IMG/VR virus record: IMGVR_UViG_3300023313_000001
Coordinates: 62,001-126,000 of that record
DNA: 64,000 nucleotides
Source: a virus
Reading direction: 5' to 3' (one strand)
The number at the start of each line of letters is the position of its first letter. Position 1 is the first letter of the stretch. A program made the position numbers and the translations under genes. Positions 35,465 through 43,319 of the stretch are shown one piece after another. The notes beneath the pieces were generated by a model. It saw nothing but the letters and a program-made list of their open reading frames with translations, had not been told where the DNA came from and searched no databases.

Positions 35465-36670
35465 ATGAGTAATTTTGAAGATTTTAATTATAGAACTTCG
35501 GGCGTTATTGGTGACCAGGGAGTCGCTGGGGTTCTGGGTGCTAAGGGTACCAAAGGTACCAAAGGTACCAAAGGTACTAAAGGTGTTCCTGGAATAATTG
35601 GACCCAAAGGATTAAAAGGAGTTGCAGGCCCTCAAGGTGTTGTAGGTGTAAATGGGTCTACTGGGCCAGTTGGTATAGCCGGAGATATTGGTCAAATAGG
35701 TCCAACTGGTGCTACTGGTGCTACTGGTCCTACTGGGCCTGCCAGTGTTGTTACTGGTCCACCTGGTACGGTGGGAGCTGTTGGTCAGCCAGGAGATAAA
35801 GGAGCAGTAGGTGCTCAGGGACCAGTAGGTCCAACTGGTGCTACTGGTCCTCAAGGTGTGAAGGGGACCAAAGGGTTACCTGGTCCTGGAGGTCCTACCG
35901 GTGCTCAAGGCGCTCAAGGTTCTACTGGTGGAGTAGGGTCTAAGGGAAATAAAGGAACAGCTGGAGATAAAGGAAACAAAGGAACTACTGGAAGTAAAGG
36001 TGATAAGGGTGTACTTGGCCCTCAAGGGACTGCAGGATTATCAGGTCCGTCGGGAGCCACTGGATCTCAAGGAATTGCAGGCCCTCAAGGTCCAGCAGGT
36101 CCCAAAGGTATTAAGGGCATTAAAGGTATAACTGGATCCCCTGGAGCCACTGGGACACCAGGAGCCAAGGGTGCAAAAGGTCCTAAAGGAGCTCCTATAA
36201 TAGGAGATCCAGGAGCTCTAGGACAGAAAGGACAGAAAGGTGTAAAAGGACAGCCTCAAGGTGGGTTAACCGCAGGACAGACCATTTCATCTAATGTTGC
36301 AAACACAAATGCTGTGGTTGTATCAAACGTCACTTTCAATTCTAACGGGACTACAACGTTTGCACTTAACAGCAATGCGACTACACCTGGTCCTAACTGG
36401 ACAACCGATGCTGGTGGATCTGCATACAACATATCTTGGACTGTGGGAGCTGCAGTGGGTACACGCTCTCCTACATCTAACGCCAGCAATGTGTCAATGG
36501 CTGCATCACAAACGTTCAGTTCAACAGACACCCTCACAGGGGCAGTAGCTTCCACGTCCACATGGACTATCACGCTAACCCATGTATTGTCTGGAAATAC
36601 TCAAGTATGGACTGCAAACACATCTGCTGAAAAACTTGGTGGTGGTGGTGGTGGTGCAATAATATTATAA
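35465..36670 (+). CDS. Collagen-like fibre protein 2 with C-terminal beta domain
   Basis: A 401-residue protein. Gly-X-Y triplets run from about residue 13 to 270, with a Ser-Val-Val-Thr interruption before Gly-Pro-Pro and a second break near residue 252. Gly-Gln-Lys-Gly-Gln-Lys-Gly closes the helix. The last 130 residues are a Thr/Ser/Asn-rich beta domain ending in six glycines and Ala-Ile-Ile-Leu, a plausible trimerisation or receptor-binding tip. Lys is again restricted to Y. AGAAGGA precedes the ATG. The stop codon overlaps the start of the hydroxylase gene as TAATG, so the two are translationally coupled. Confidence 0.9.
   Translation: MSNFEDFNYRTSGVIGDQGVAGVLGAKGTKGTKGTKGTKGVPGIIGPKGLKGVAGPQGVVGVNGSTGPVGIAGDIGQIGPTGATGATGPTGPASVVTGPPGTVGAVGQPGDKGAVGAQGPVGPTGATGPQGVKGTKGLPGPGGPTGAQGAQGSTGGVGSKGNKGTAGDKGNKGTTGSKGDKGVLGPQGTAGLSGPSGATGSQGIAGPQGPAGPKGIKGIKGITGSPGATGTPGAKGAKGPKGAPIIGDPGALGQKGQKGVKGQPQGGLTAGQTISSNVANTNAVVVSNVTFNSNGTTTFALNSNATTPGPNWTTDAGGSAYNISWTVGAAVGTRSPTSNASNVSMAASQTFSSTDTLTGAVASTSTWTITLTHVLSGNTQVWTANTSAEKLGGGGGGAIIL
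35546..35581 (+). repeat. 9-bp tandem repeat GGTACCAAA (Gly-Thr-Lys)
   Basis: Four units, three identical and the last GGTACTAAA, inside the collagen repeat. It is a slippage-prone site that changes triple-helix length by whole triplets. Confidence 0.85.
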
Positions 36671-37296
36671 TGGGTATTATGTTGTTACAAAATGTGTTCA
36701 GTGATAGTGACTATGTGATTAGTTTAGCTGAACACATGGGATTTGAGCCAGCTCCAGTAATATCTCAATGTGTTACTGATGCTAGTGGGAATATACTTCC
36801 GATGAAAGATTTATTAGAGGTTAACCATCCAGATCCCTCATTCTTCAACGCAGATAAGGTGTTCATCCATCGAGGCAGTTCTGAGTTTGATGAAATTATT
36901 ACAGTATGTGACAACATATTAACAACAGTATTTTCTGAATACGATGTTGAACTAGTAACAGATGATTGGCCAGGGACATATAAGTTAGATTATGTTTCTG
37001 TTGTTAGGTACAATTGTGGTGGCTTTTTTCACAACCACTCAGACTTGCTAGTTCAACCAGGCGGGAATTTTCGGAGTTTTACAATAATTGCTTATATGAG
37101 CGATTTTGCGGGTGGTGATTTGGTTTTTGCAGATCATGATATTAAACTATCCCCACAGAAAGGAGATGTTGTAGTTTTTCCTTGTGGTGAACAATACAGA
37201 CACGAGTCTACTGTGGTTACTGAGGGGGTTAAATATGCTCTTACCTTATGGCCATTGGTAAACACAGAATTAAAATTAAAAGTAGGGACTAATTAA
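36670..37296 (+). CDS. 2OG-Fe(II) dioxygenase, prolyl/lysyl hydroxylase-like
   Basis: A 208-residue oxygenase with an apparently intact active site: iron ligands His123-Ser-Asp125 and His178, and a 2-oxoglutarate-binding Lys188 in Gly-Val-Lys-Tyr-Ala-Leu-Thr-Leu-Trp. The Tyr-Met-Ser-Asp-Phe-Ala-Gly-Gly-Asp-Leu-Val-Phe and Gly-Asp-Val-Val-Val-Phe-Pro strands are typical of prolyl 4-hydroxylases. The gene overlaps collagen-like genes by one base on each side, so all three are made together. The likely substrate is Pro or Lys in the Y position of those collagen repeats. Known relatives act on free amino acids or other proteins, so this is inference from context. Confidence 0.82.
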   Translation: MGIMLLQNVFSDSDYVISLAEHMGFEPAPVISQCVTDASGNILPMKDLLEVNHPDPSFFNADKVFIHRGSSEFDEIITVCDNILTTVFSEYDVELVTDDWPGTYKLDYVSVVRYNCGGFFHNHSDLLVQPGGNFRSFTIIAYMSDFAGGDLVFADHDIKLSPQKGDVVVFPCGEQYRHESTVVTEGVKYALTLWPLVNTELKLKVGTN

Positions 37297-38078
37297 TGAG
37301 TAATTTAAATGATTTTTTAATCGCTGGAGCTAAAGGTGATATTGGTGCAGTGGGTGCTGTTGGACTTGTTGGACTTGTTGGTGGAATTGGAGACCTTGGG
37401 AATGGTGGCATTACCGGACCACAGGGATCTGCAGGTTCTCAAGGATCGATTGGTCCTCAGGGTTTGATAGGTGCTCAAGGTCCTCTGGGTGCTCAAGGTA
37501 TTAAGGGAGTTAAGGGGTTAAAGGGAACTGTCACTGGACCTAAGGGTAATAAGGGGTTTGTTGGAGGAGCAGGAGCTCCCGGCACACAAGGTCCTCAAGG
37601 CCCACAAGGAGCGAAAGGTGTTGCAGGAGCTATAGGTACAGTGGGTGCTGTTGGAGCTCAAGGTCCTACAGGTACTACTGGAGTAGCTGGTGCTTCTGGT
37701 GCAATTGGTGCAATTGGTGCTACTGGTGCTACTGGTGCTATAGGTACTACTGGTGGATTAGGGGCTAAAGGTGTTGCAGGAGTTAAAGGGACTAAAGGGG
37801 CTGCAGGAACGCCTGGGGCTAAGGGGTTGAAGGGAGCTAAAGGAGCTCAAGGTGGTCCTGGTGGCGCTGGAGCTAAAGGTCCAGATGGAGCTGTGGGATC
37901 TATTGGTATCACAGGGGCTATAGGAACTGCTGGTCCTCAAGGGGCTCAAGGACCTGTTGGTATAAATGGGTTAGGTGGACCACCTGGTACAAATGGTGCT
38001 ACTGGAGCATTTGGTGACAATCATATCGGGGTTAAAGGAACCAAAGGTCAAAAAGGTCAGAAAGGTATTACAGGTTAA
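37296..38078 (+). CDS. Collagen-like fibre protein 3
   Basis: A 260-residue protein with an N-terminal Met-Ser-Asn-Leu-Asn-Asp-Phe tag and Gly-X-Y triplets from about residue 12 to the end. A single Thr inserted before Gly-Pro-Lys (around residue 80) and an Asp-Asn-His-Ile break near the end interrupt the helix. It closes with Gly-Gln-Lys-Gly-Gln-Lys-Gly. Lys appears only in the Y position. It starts on the hydroxylase stop (TAATG), and a terminator follows 15 bases after its stop, ending the fibre operon. Confidence 0.9.
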   Translation: MSNLNDFLIAGAKGDIGAVGAVGLVGLVGGIGDLGNGGITGPQGSAGSQGSIGPQGLIGAQGPLGAQGIKGVKGLKGTVTGPKGNKGFVGGAGAPGTQGPQGPQGAKGVAGAIGTVGAVGAQGPTGTTGVAGASGAIGAIGATGATGAIGTTGGLGAKGVAGVKGTKGAAGTPGAKGLKGAKGAQGGPGGAGAKGPDGAVGSIGITGAIGTAGPQGAQGPVGINGLGGPPGTNGATGAFGDNHIGVKGTKGQKGQKGITG

Positions 38079-38093
38079 CATCACACACGATTT

Positions 38094-38118
38094 AAAAGGT
38101 TCCATATGGAACCTTTTT
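38094..38118 (+). terminator. Intrinsic terminator of the collagen/hydroxylase operon
   Basis: A perfect 24-base palindrome, AAAAGGTTCCATATGGAACC plus TTTT, followed by one more T, forming a compact stem with a CATATG tip and a U tract. Confidence 0.85.
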
Positions 38119-38133
38119 ATGTCTGATTCAAAT

Positions 38134-38162
38134 TTGACAATCTACGCGTAATATATTATACT
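38134..38162 (+). promoter_or_regulatory. Sigma70-type early promoter for dsbA
   Basis: Consensus TTGACA at 38134-38139 and TATACT at 38157-38162 with a 17-base spacer, just after a terminator and 31 bases before the ATG. An inverted pair CTCAGT/ACTGAG (38161-38166, 38179-38184) overlaps the leader, its right arm covering the Shine-Dalgarno. Confidence 0.8.
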
Positions 38163-38192
38163 CAGTTTTTAATAATACACTGAGGAAATGAA

Positions 38193-38486
38193 ATGTCACA
38201 ACTTGAACACCATGGTTTAATTTTACCTAGCAGTCCTGAAGATCGAAAACGTTTGATGGGTGGAATAGACGAGATTATAAATTGTCTAGCTCAAATGAAT
38301 TCTCAACGAGAGGCCAAGAAAGAAATTATAGAGCATCTATACGAAGAATTTGGTATTGACAAAAAACTGTTAAATAAAGTTGCGGCAACTTTATTTAAGG
38401 ATAATTTTCAACAGGTTGCAGCTGAAAATGAAGATTTTGAATTGTTAGTAGAAACTTTGCGAACTAAACAACAAGCGTCTACCTAA
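38193..38486 (+). CDS. dsbA: Double-stranded DNA-binding protein DsbA-like
   Basis: A 97-residue helical protein resembling T4 DsbA in length and pattern. The central run Ile-Asp-Glu-Ile-Ile-Asn ... Glu-Ala-Lys-Lys-Glu-Ile-Ile-Glu-His-Leu ... Glu-Phe-Gly-Ile-Asp-Lys-Lys ... Leu-Phe-Lys-Asp-Asn is followed by the acidic Glu-Asp-Phe-Glu-Leu-Leu-Val-Glu-Thr. T4 DsbA binds double-stranded DNA and influences late transcription in vitro. It is transcribed here from a good sigma70 promoter, as expected of an early gene, in the middle of late fibre genes. Confidence 0.75.
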   Translation: MSQLEHHGLILPSSPEDRKRLMGGIDEIINCLAQMNSQREAKKEIIEHLYEEFGIDKKLLNKVAATLFKDNFQQVAAENEDFELLVETLRTKQQAST

Positions 38487-38541
38487 GTATATTGCAGGGT
38501 AATCATATTGCCCTGCTCTTTTTATCTAACTGGAATACCCA

Positions 38542-39039
38542 ATGGCAACAGAGATTGAGCGGAAGTTTTTGGTTAGTTGTCCGGATAAGGTCACTCAATC
38601 TTGGCGACCACATCGTGATATAGTGCAGTGTTACACCACAGCTGCAGATGACGCGTGTTCTCGTATTCGTGCTTCCAGTATAACTACTAGAGGAATAACC
38701 ATACATAGCTTTACTACAACTCATAAAATACGTAAGACTGATATGACACGTACAGAGTTGGAACATGACGTAAGCATGTATATAGCACTTCAACAATTCC
38801 GCCAATCGCCCAATCCACTAATATATAAAACCAGATACCTAGTGCCATACAATGACTCACTACAGTGGGAGATTGATGTATTCCACGCAGATAATCATGG
38901 GTTAATCGTTGCAGAAATTGAACTGCCTCATGAATCATATCAATTAACTATACCATCGTGGATTGGTGATGAAGTGACTAATGATATGAAATATACTAAT
39001 GTTCAATTGAGTGGCAATCCGTTTTGTAACTGGGAATAA
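38542..39039 (+). CDS. CYTH-domain protein (triphosphate tunnel family)
   Basis: A 165-residue protein beginning with Glu-Ile-Glu-Arg-Lys-Phe-Leu-Val (residues 4-11), the Glu-x-Glu-x-Lys signature of CYTH enzymes. Later charged strands fit the tunnel: Ser-Arg-Ile-Arg, His-Lys-Ile-Arg-Lys, Arg-Thr-Glu-Leu-Glu, Lys-Thr-Arg-Tyr, Trp-Glu-Ile-Asp-Val-Phe and Val-Ala-Glu-Ile-Glu-Leu. Family members hydrolyse inorganic or nucleoside triphosphates, or cyclise ATP. Bacterial members of this length are mostly triphosphatases. The phage role is unknown; it may hydrolyse a host polyphosphate or signal. It follows dsbA by 55 bases. Confidence 0.85.
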   Translation: MATEIERKFLVSCPDKVTQSWRPHRDIVQCYTTAADDACSRIRASSITTRGITIHSFTTTHKIRKTDMTRTELEHDVSMYIALQQFRQSPNPLIYKTRYLVPYNDSLQWEIDVFHADNHGLIVAEIELPHESYQLTIPSWIGDEVTNDMKYTNVQLSGNPFCNWE

Positions 39040-39065
39040 ATATATCTTACTTAATTGGAGATATT

Positions 39066-39836
39066 ATGAAAATTCACAGTAAACAGTTCGGAGAAGGAAT
39101 CGTTCAAATAGAGACTGGTTCAGTTTTACCTAGAGGCACCCCATTTGACGATGGTCGAATATTTTTCCTCCAAGAGATTGTTGATAAAAATCCCAAAGGA
39201 TTTTACGTATACGATGCAACTAAAGCACGTTGGACGTTGATCAACGAACATAGAAGTTTAGAGTTGACACATGTATGTACTACTGATGGAATCACATATA
39301 GTCTAACTGCAGAAACTGGAGCCACTGGTAATACTTACGCAACAGTGGTGTTATCCCCTGATAACACTCATGCTAGAATTACTGTGAAGGGAAGTGGATC
39401 TGGTGAGGCAGAGGGGTTTATATTTAGAAATGCTGATATTGGACATGATGTGATTCGCGCTGATAATGAATCGTTTGAATGGATGGGTAATAAGGTGTGG
39501 CATGATAAAAATTTGCATCCCATCAAGTTTCAACCAAGAGAGCGTGCCATTGATGTAAGAGTAAATCACTTGGCTCAAGGTCAAGAAACTTTGTTTGTTA
39601 ATACTACTGCTGGTGAAATTATAGTGAAATTGCCTCATTTAATCACAGTAGGGGATCGAGTTACAATCATAGATGATGCTGGAACTTTTGGGGACATTAA
39701 TTGTATAGTTAATGGACGAGGCCAAAACATAAATGGAATGGGCGACGATTACATCCTAAACAAGAGCAACACAGCGTATACCTTCGTATATCAAAACGCT
39801 AATCGTGGATGGCGTGTTTTAAAGCAACTGAGTTAA
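39066..39836 (+). CDS. Short tail fibre-like protein
   Basis: A 256-residue protein combining the fibre N-terminal module (Ile-Glu-Thr-Gly-Ser-Val-Leu-Pro ... Gly-Arg-Ile-Phe-Phe-Leu ... Gly-Phe-Tyr-Val-Tyr) with the C-terminal domain of the long fibre at 31716 (Phe-Val-Asn-Thr-Thr-Ala-Gly ... Gly-Asp-Arg-Val-Thr-Ile-Ile-Asp ... Gly-Thr-Phe-Gly ... Gly-Trp-Arg-Val). It lacks the internal repeats, so it looks like a minimal version of that fibre. AATTGGAG precedes the ATG. Probably a virion appendage. Confidence 0.7.
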   Translation: MKIHSKQFGEGIVQIETGSVLPRGTPFDDGRIFFLQEIVDKNPKGFYVYDATKARWTLINEHRSLELTHVCTTDGITYSLTAETGATGNTYATVVLSPDNTHARITVKGSGSGEAEGFIFRNADIGHDVIRADNESFEWMGNKVWHDKNLHPIKFQPRERAIDVRVNHLAQGQETLFVNTTAGEIIVKLPHLITVGDRVTIIDDAGTFGDINCIVNGRGQNINGMGDDYILNKSNTAYTFVYQNANRGWRVLKQLS

Positions 39837-39841
39837 TATCC

Positions 39842-39849
39842 TATAAATA
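39842..39849 (+). promoter_or_regulatory. T4-type late promoter (TATAAATA)
   Basis: Exact match 28 bases before the fibre ATG at 39878. An 11-bp inverted repeat (39844-39854 and 39866-39876) runs from the promoter into the TGAGG ribosome binding site. Confidence 0.65.
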
Positions 39850-39877
39850 CCTCATATGAAAATTTTGAGGTATTTAA

Positions 39878-42667
39878 ATGAAAATTGATGGTCTAAGTTT
39901 TATTAACGATAGTAGAATGACTGATGCTGTAGTAGAGTCTGGTACAACGTTACCTGTTGCTAACGCACAAGATAACGGTCGGTTGTTCTTCCTTACACAA
40001 ACTCAAGGAGCTAATACTCCTGGGTTATACCTATATAATGCAAGTAGTGTATCGTGGGCCATAGTCAATGATAATACTGCAGTTAATGCAGTAAATACAG
40101 ATACTCTGGACAATCTTGACAGCCTCGATTTCGTTCGGTCTACTGGCTTCGTAAATCAAATCATAAATGGTCAAAAAACATTGACTGGTAGATTAACTAG
40201 TGATTTGACAGTTGCTGGGGTAAATTACAGGGCATATGATACTGCCAACAATAACAGATTCGATATCTCAGTGACAACTGGATCCGCATCTAGTTCTGGA
40301 GCTTACCTAAATTCCACATGGAATACTGGTGGAACTGGTAATATACATCTCCAGTATGCTAGTAATACCAAATTAAAGATACACAGCACAGGCATAGATG
40401 TTACTGGAACTATCAGTGCATCTGAGCCCATCACAGTATCTTCTGCAAACGATTCCATGTTAAGGTTTAATGTTCCATCTGGAAGCGCCAATGAGTGGAG
40501 TTATATATCTTGGTACGGTTCTGATGGTGCTAGAGATTCGTACTTTGGAATTAATTCTGCTGGATTTCCTATATGGGCTAAGGACGGTGGTACTATTGTT
40601 ACATTATCAGATACCGGAATATCGATGACTGGTAACATCTCAGTTACTGGAGCAGTTGATGGTAGAGACATTGCTGTGGATGGTAGCAAATTAGATACCA
40701 TTGCATCCAGTGCAAATAATTACACTCATCCAAACTATTCTTCAACAAATCAATCATTAACAAACGATAACGTAGTGGGTTCCATAACTACAAATGCCAC
40801 TGGACATGTGACAGGAATGACCAATAGGCAGTTACTTCCTGAAGATTTGGGTGGAACTAGGCTGGTAACAGGTGGAGGAGGATGGGGAAGCTTCTTATCA
40901 GTTGGTGGTGGTGGTGTATCCTATAATCAAAGCAACAAAACAGGTCATATTCAGATCAAACTACCAGTTCTATGGTCTAGTCATATGCTACAGTTTCATG
41001 TGGACGTGTTCGATTATATAGCAGACAAGTTAGTATCCTTCCATATCGCAGGATATAACTATGCTGGGTCATTATCCTGGAACAGAACATCAGTTCACCA
41101 AACTGGTGGAATTAGTGACATTCCTGTATATTTTGGTGACGATGGAGTTAACGCCTGCATATGGATAGGATCTCCAGCGTATGTATGGCAGTATCCCAAA
41201 GTTATTATCAGAGATGTACTCGTAGGGTTTACTACGGTAACCAACGCTACCTGGAAAGATGGTTGGAGCGTGACTGTTAACACCACACCACGAATTACTA
41301 CTAATGTAACTCATTCTAACCCTCAAGGATTTGGTCCTCGTAAAACAGATACATCTGCATTTGCAGGTCCGGTGACTACTGTGGGCAAATTGACGGTGGG
41401 CACCGAATTATCTAGTCCTGTTATGTACACTGGGACTTCATCTTCTTCCAATGGTTATTTCTATTCTGATATTCCTGGAAGAACATCCTTTCGCAACGGA
41501 GATTTTTACATACAGAATACTGTTATTAACTCTTTTAACTATGCCACTAACCAGTATGTAGGTAACGTTAGTGGATCTACTATTAGATTTAGAGGAAACA
41601 CTTTAACTGCTGATAACTGGGGGATTAACACTAGTGGAGTAGCTACCTTTGCAGGAGCTATAGTTGGTGATACGATTAACGCAGGAGATGTTGCTGCAAC
41701 TGGTGGTGGTGTTGGATTGCAAATTAAATATAATGGTGCAGATATACTAAACTCATTTGGTGCGTCGTATTCTACTGGCGATACATTTATTGGGAGAGGG
41801 TTGCGTAGTTCAACTACGACTGCGGCTACATATACATCGACAACTGCAACTAATGCAACAAGAGGGTTAGTTGAAGTTAGCGACAAGATAATATTTAGGA
41901 ATGCACCAATTTCTAATGCTACTGTAGGTTCTGTTGTATCTACTACAGAAAGATTTAGAATTGATGCCAGTGGGAATTTGACCTTGACAGGGACTGTTGA
42001 TGGAAGAAATGTTTCAGCAGATGGCAGTAAATTGGATACTATAGCATCCAATGCAAACAACTATACTCATCCAAATTACTCAGCAACAAATATCAATACA
42101 TCTGGGGCGACGGTAGTTGACATTATTACAACAAATTCGACAGGGCATGTTACTACGTTAGGCACACGTACTTTAACAGCAGCAAATATTGGTGCAGCCA
42201 CTAGTGGTCATACCCATACTACAATTACCCCTGTGGATGAATCTGTGGACACAATTTGCTATCCTGCCTTTTTCAATACTGCTACTGGCAACCAGGCTAT
42301 TAAAACAGGTACAAATTTAACATTCAACGCTTCGTCAGGCCAGTTGACAGCTACTATCCTAAATAGTTCAGATAGAGCGCTAAAGAAAAATATAACTGAC
42401 TATGTCGGTTATACCACATCTGGGATCCAAGCAAAATTGTATGAGTTTAAAGATTCATCTAAAGGAGGCCCTGGGATAAAGGTAGGGTATATCGCTGATG
42501 AGGTTGAATTAGTCTTACCAGAGGCAGTATCTGGTACTCCAGGCAACCAAGCGGTGGATTATACGATGGTTCACACTACAAAAATTGCAGAGTTGGAACG
42601 TCTTGTGGAACGTCAACAACAACAGATAGACAATTTAATAAAGGTATTAAATGACTCAATTAACTAA
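39878..42667 (+). CDS. Tail fibre with C-terminal S74 intramolecular chaperone
   Basis: A 929-residue fibre. The N-terminal module is the same as in 31716. The middle is beta-rich, with two copies of Val-Asp-Gly-Arg-(Asp/Asn)-(Ile/Val) ... Asp-Gly-Ser-Lys-Leu-Asp-Thr-Ile-Ala-Ser about 440 residues apart. The C-terminal 110 residues are a peptidase S74 chaperone: Ser-Ser-Asp-Arg-Ala-Leu-Lys-Lys-Asn-Ile with the Ser-Asp cleavage site, then Gly-Tyr-Ile-Ala-Asp-Glu-Val and a final coiled coil. The chaperone trimerises the fibre and then cuts itself off. Its end overlaps the next gene by 17 bases. Confidence 0.9.
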   Translation: MKIDGLSFINDSRMTDAVVESGTTLPVANAQDNGRLFFLTQTQGANTPGLYLYNASSVSWAIVNDNTAVNAVNTDTLDNLDSLDFVRSTGFVNQIINGQKTLTGRLTSDLTVAGVNYRAYDTANNNRFDISVTTGSASSSGAYLNSTWNTGGTGNIHLQYASNTKLKIHSTGIDVTGTISASEPITVSSANDSMLRFNVPSGSANEWSYISWYGSDGARDSYFGINSAGFPIWAKDGGTIVTLSDTGISMTGNISVTGAVDGRDIAVDGSKLDTIASSANNYTHPNYSSTNQSLTNDNVVGSITTNATGHVTGMTNRQLLPEDLGGTRLVTGGGGWGSFLSVGGGGVSYNQSNKTGHIQIKLPVLWSSHMLQFHVDVFDYIADKLVSFHIAGYNYAGSLSWNRTSVHQTGGISDIPVYFGDDGVNACIWIGSPAYVWQYPKVIIRDVLVGFTTVTNATWKDGWSVTVNTTPRITTNVTHSNPQGFGPRKTDTSAFAGPVTTVGKLTVGTELSSPVMYTGTSSSSNGYFYSDIPGRTSFRNGDFYIQNTVINSFNYATNQYVGNVSGSTIRFRGNTLTADNWGINTSGVATFAGAIVGDTINAGDVAATGGGVGLQIKYNGADILNSFGASYSTGDTFIGRGLRSSTTTAATYTSTTATNATRGLVEVSDKIIFRNAPISNATVGSVVSTTERFRIDASGNLTLTGTVDGRNVSADGSKLDTIASNANNYTHPNYSATNINTSGATVVDIITTNSTGHVTTLGTRTLTAANIGAATSGHTHTTITPVDESVDTICYPAFFNTATGNQAIKTGTNLTFNASSGQLTATILNSSDRALKKNITDYVGYTTSGIQAKLYEFKDSSKGGPGIKVGYIADEVELVLPEAVSGTPGNQAVDYTMVHTTKIAELERLVERQQQQIDNLIKVLNDSIN

Positions 42668-43256
42668 CGCTGTACTAGATACATTATTCGAACCAAGAGG
42701 GGCAACAACTAAGCGTGCTGATATTGGAATTCAGACAAATGGTATTGATATATCTAACAGATATATGCAACCTAGTCAGGGCGGAACAGCAACTGCAACA
42801 GCAACAAATATAATGAGCAATGGATTGGATATTGCCACATTGTTTACTCAAATTGGTACTGTAATCAATCAATCTATTACGTGGGTTGGTTCTATATCAC
42901 TGAGTGCTACAGGGACCACGTTGGCTATTGTGAATTTCTCATTAGGGTCAGATGGTACTACTGCACAAACAGGCACCGGCACTACAGTTGGTGATTGGTT
43001 GACTACAGTGGGTGCAGGGAACGGGTCATTATATGAATGTCGTGCTTCCAGTATTTCCGGTAGTGTGTTGAGCAGTGGCCCCACAGTGTTTACTCCAATC
43101 AGCTCCAATGTGTTGTTTAGTTTAAATGGTAACTCTACTAAGTCCACATCATTTAATGTTGATATAAGAGAAATAGCAAACCCAGCGAATACGTTCACGC
43201 GTGCTTGTACATTGAGTATAACAGTTACCGGTGGCGGCTTCGGAGGGGGGCTTTAA
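42651..43256 (+). CDS. Glycine-tailed fibre-associated protein
   Basis: A 201-residue beta-rich protein ending Gly-Gly-Gly-Phe-Gly-Gly-Gly-Leu, comparable with the Gly-rich C-terminus of collagen-like protein 2. It contains a Thr/Ala/Gln-rich centre and few charged residues. The overlap with the S74 fibre gene suggests it is a partner such as a fibre tip adhesin or assembly factor, as with T4-type gp38 after gp37, but no gp38 motif is clear. Confidence 0.65.
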   Translation: MTQLTNAVLDTLFEPRGATTKRADIGIQTNGIDISNRYMQPSQGGTATATATNIMSNGLDIATLFTQIGTVINQSITWVGSISLSATGTTLAIVNFSLGSDGTTAQTGTGTTVGDWLTTVGAGNGSLYECRASSISGSVLSSGPTVFTPISSNVLFSLNGNSTKSTSFNVDIREIANPANTFTRACTLSITVTGGGFGGGL

Positions 43257-43270
43257 TATACTAGTTTACT

Positions 43271-43305
43271 GTGTATTAATACCAATGTATGATGTATTAA
43301 TACAT
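43271..43305 (+). promoter_or_regulatory. Hairpin leader before DNA polymerase
   Basis: The 10-base palindrome GTATTAATAC occurs at 43273-43282 and 43294-43303, 21 bases apart. In RNA the two copies can pair as an 11-bp stem (43272-43282 with 43294-43304) and an 11-base loop, ending against the AGGAGA ribosome binding site at 43306-43311. T4 gp43 represses its own translation at a hairpin in the same position. Confidence 0.55.
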
Positions 43306-43319
43306 AGGAGAACAGTAAC

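Noticed and set aside
35458-35465. TATAAATA before collagen-like gene 2 as a late promoter
   Set aside because: It overlaps the ATG itself, so a transcript starting from it would lack the ribosome binding site. It could only serve downstream genes, and the operon already has an upstream promoter.
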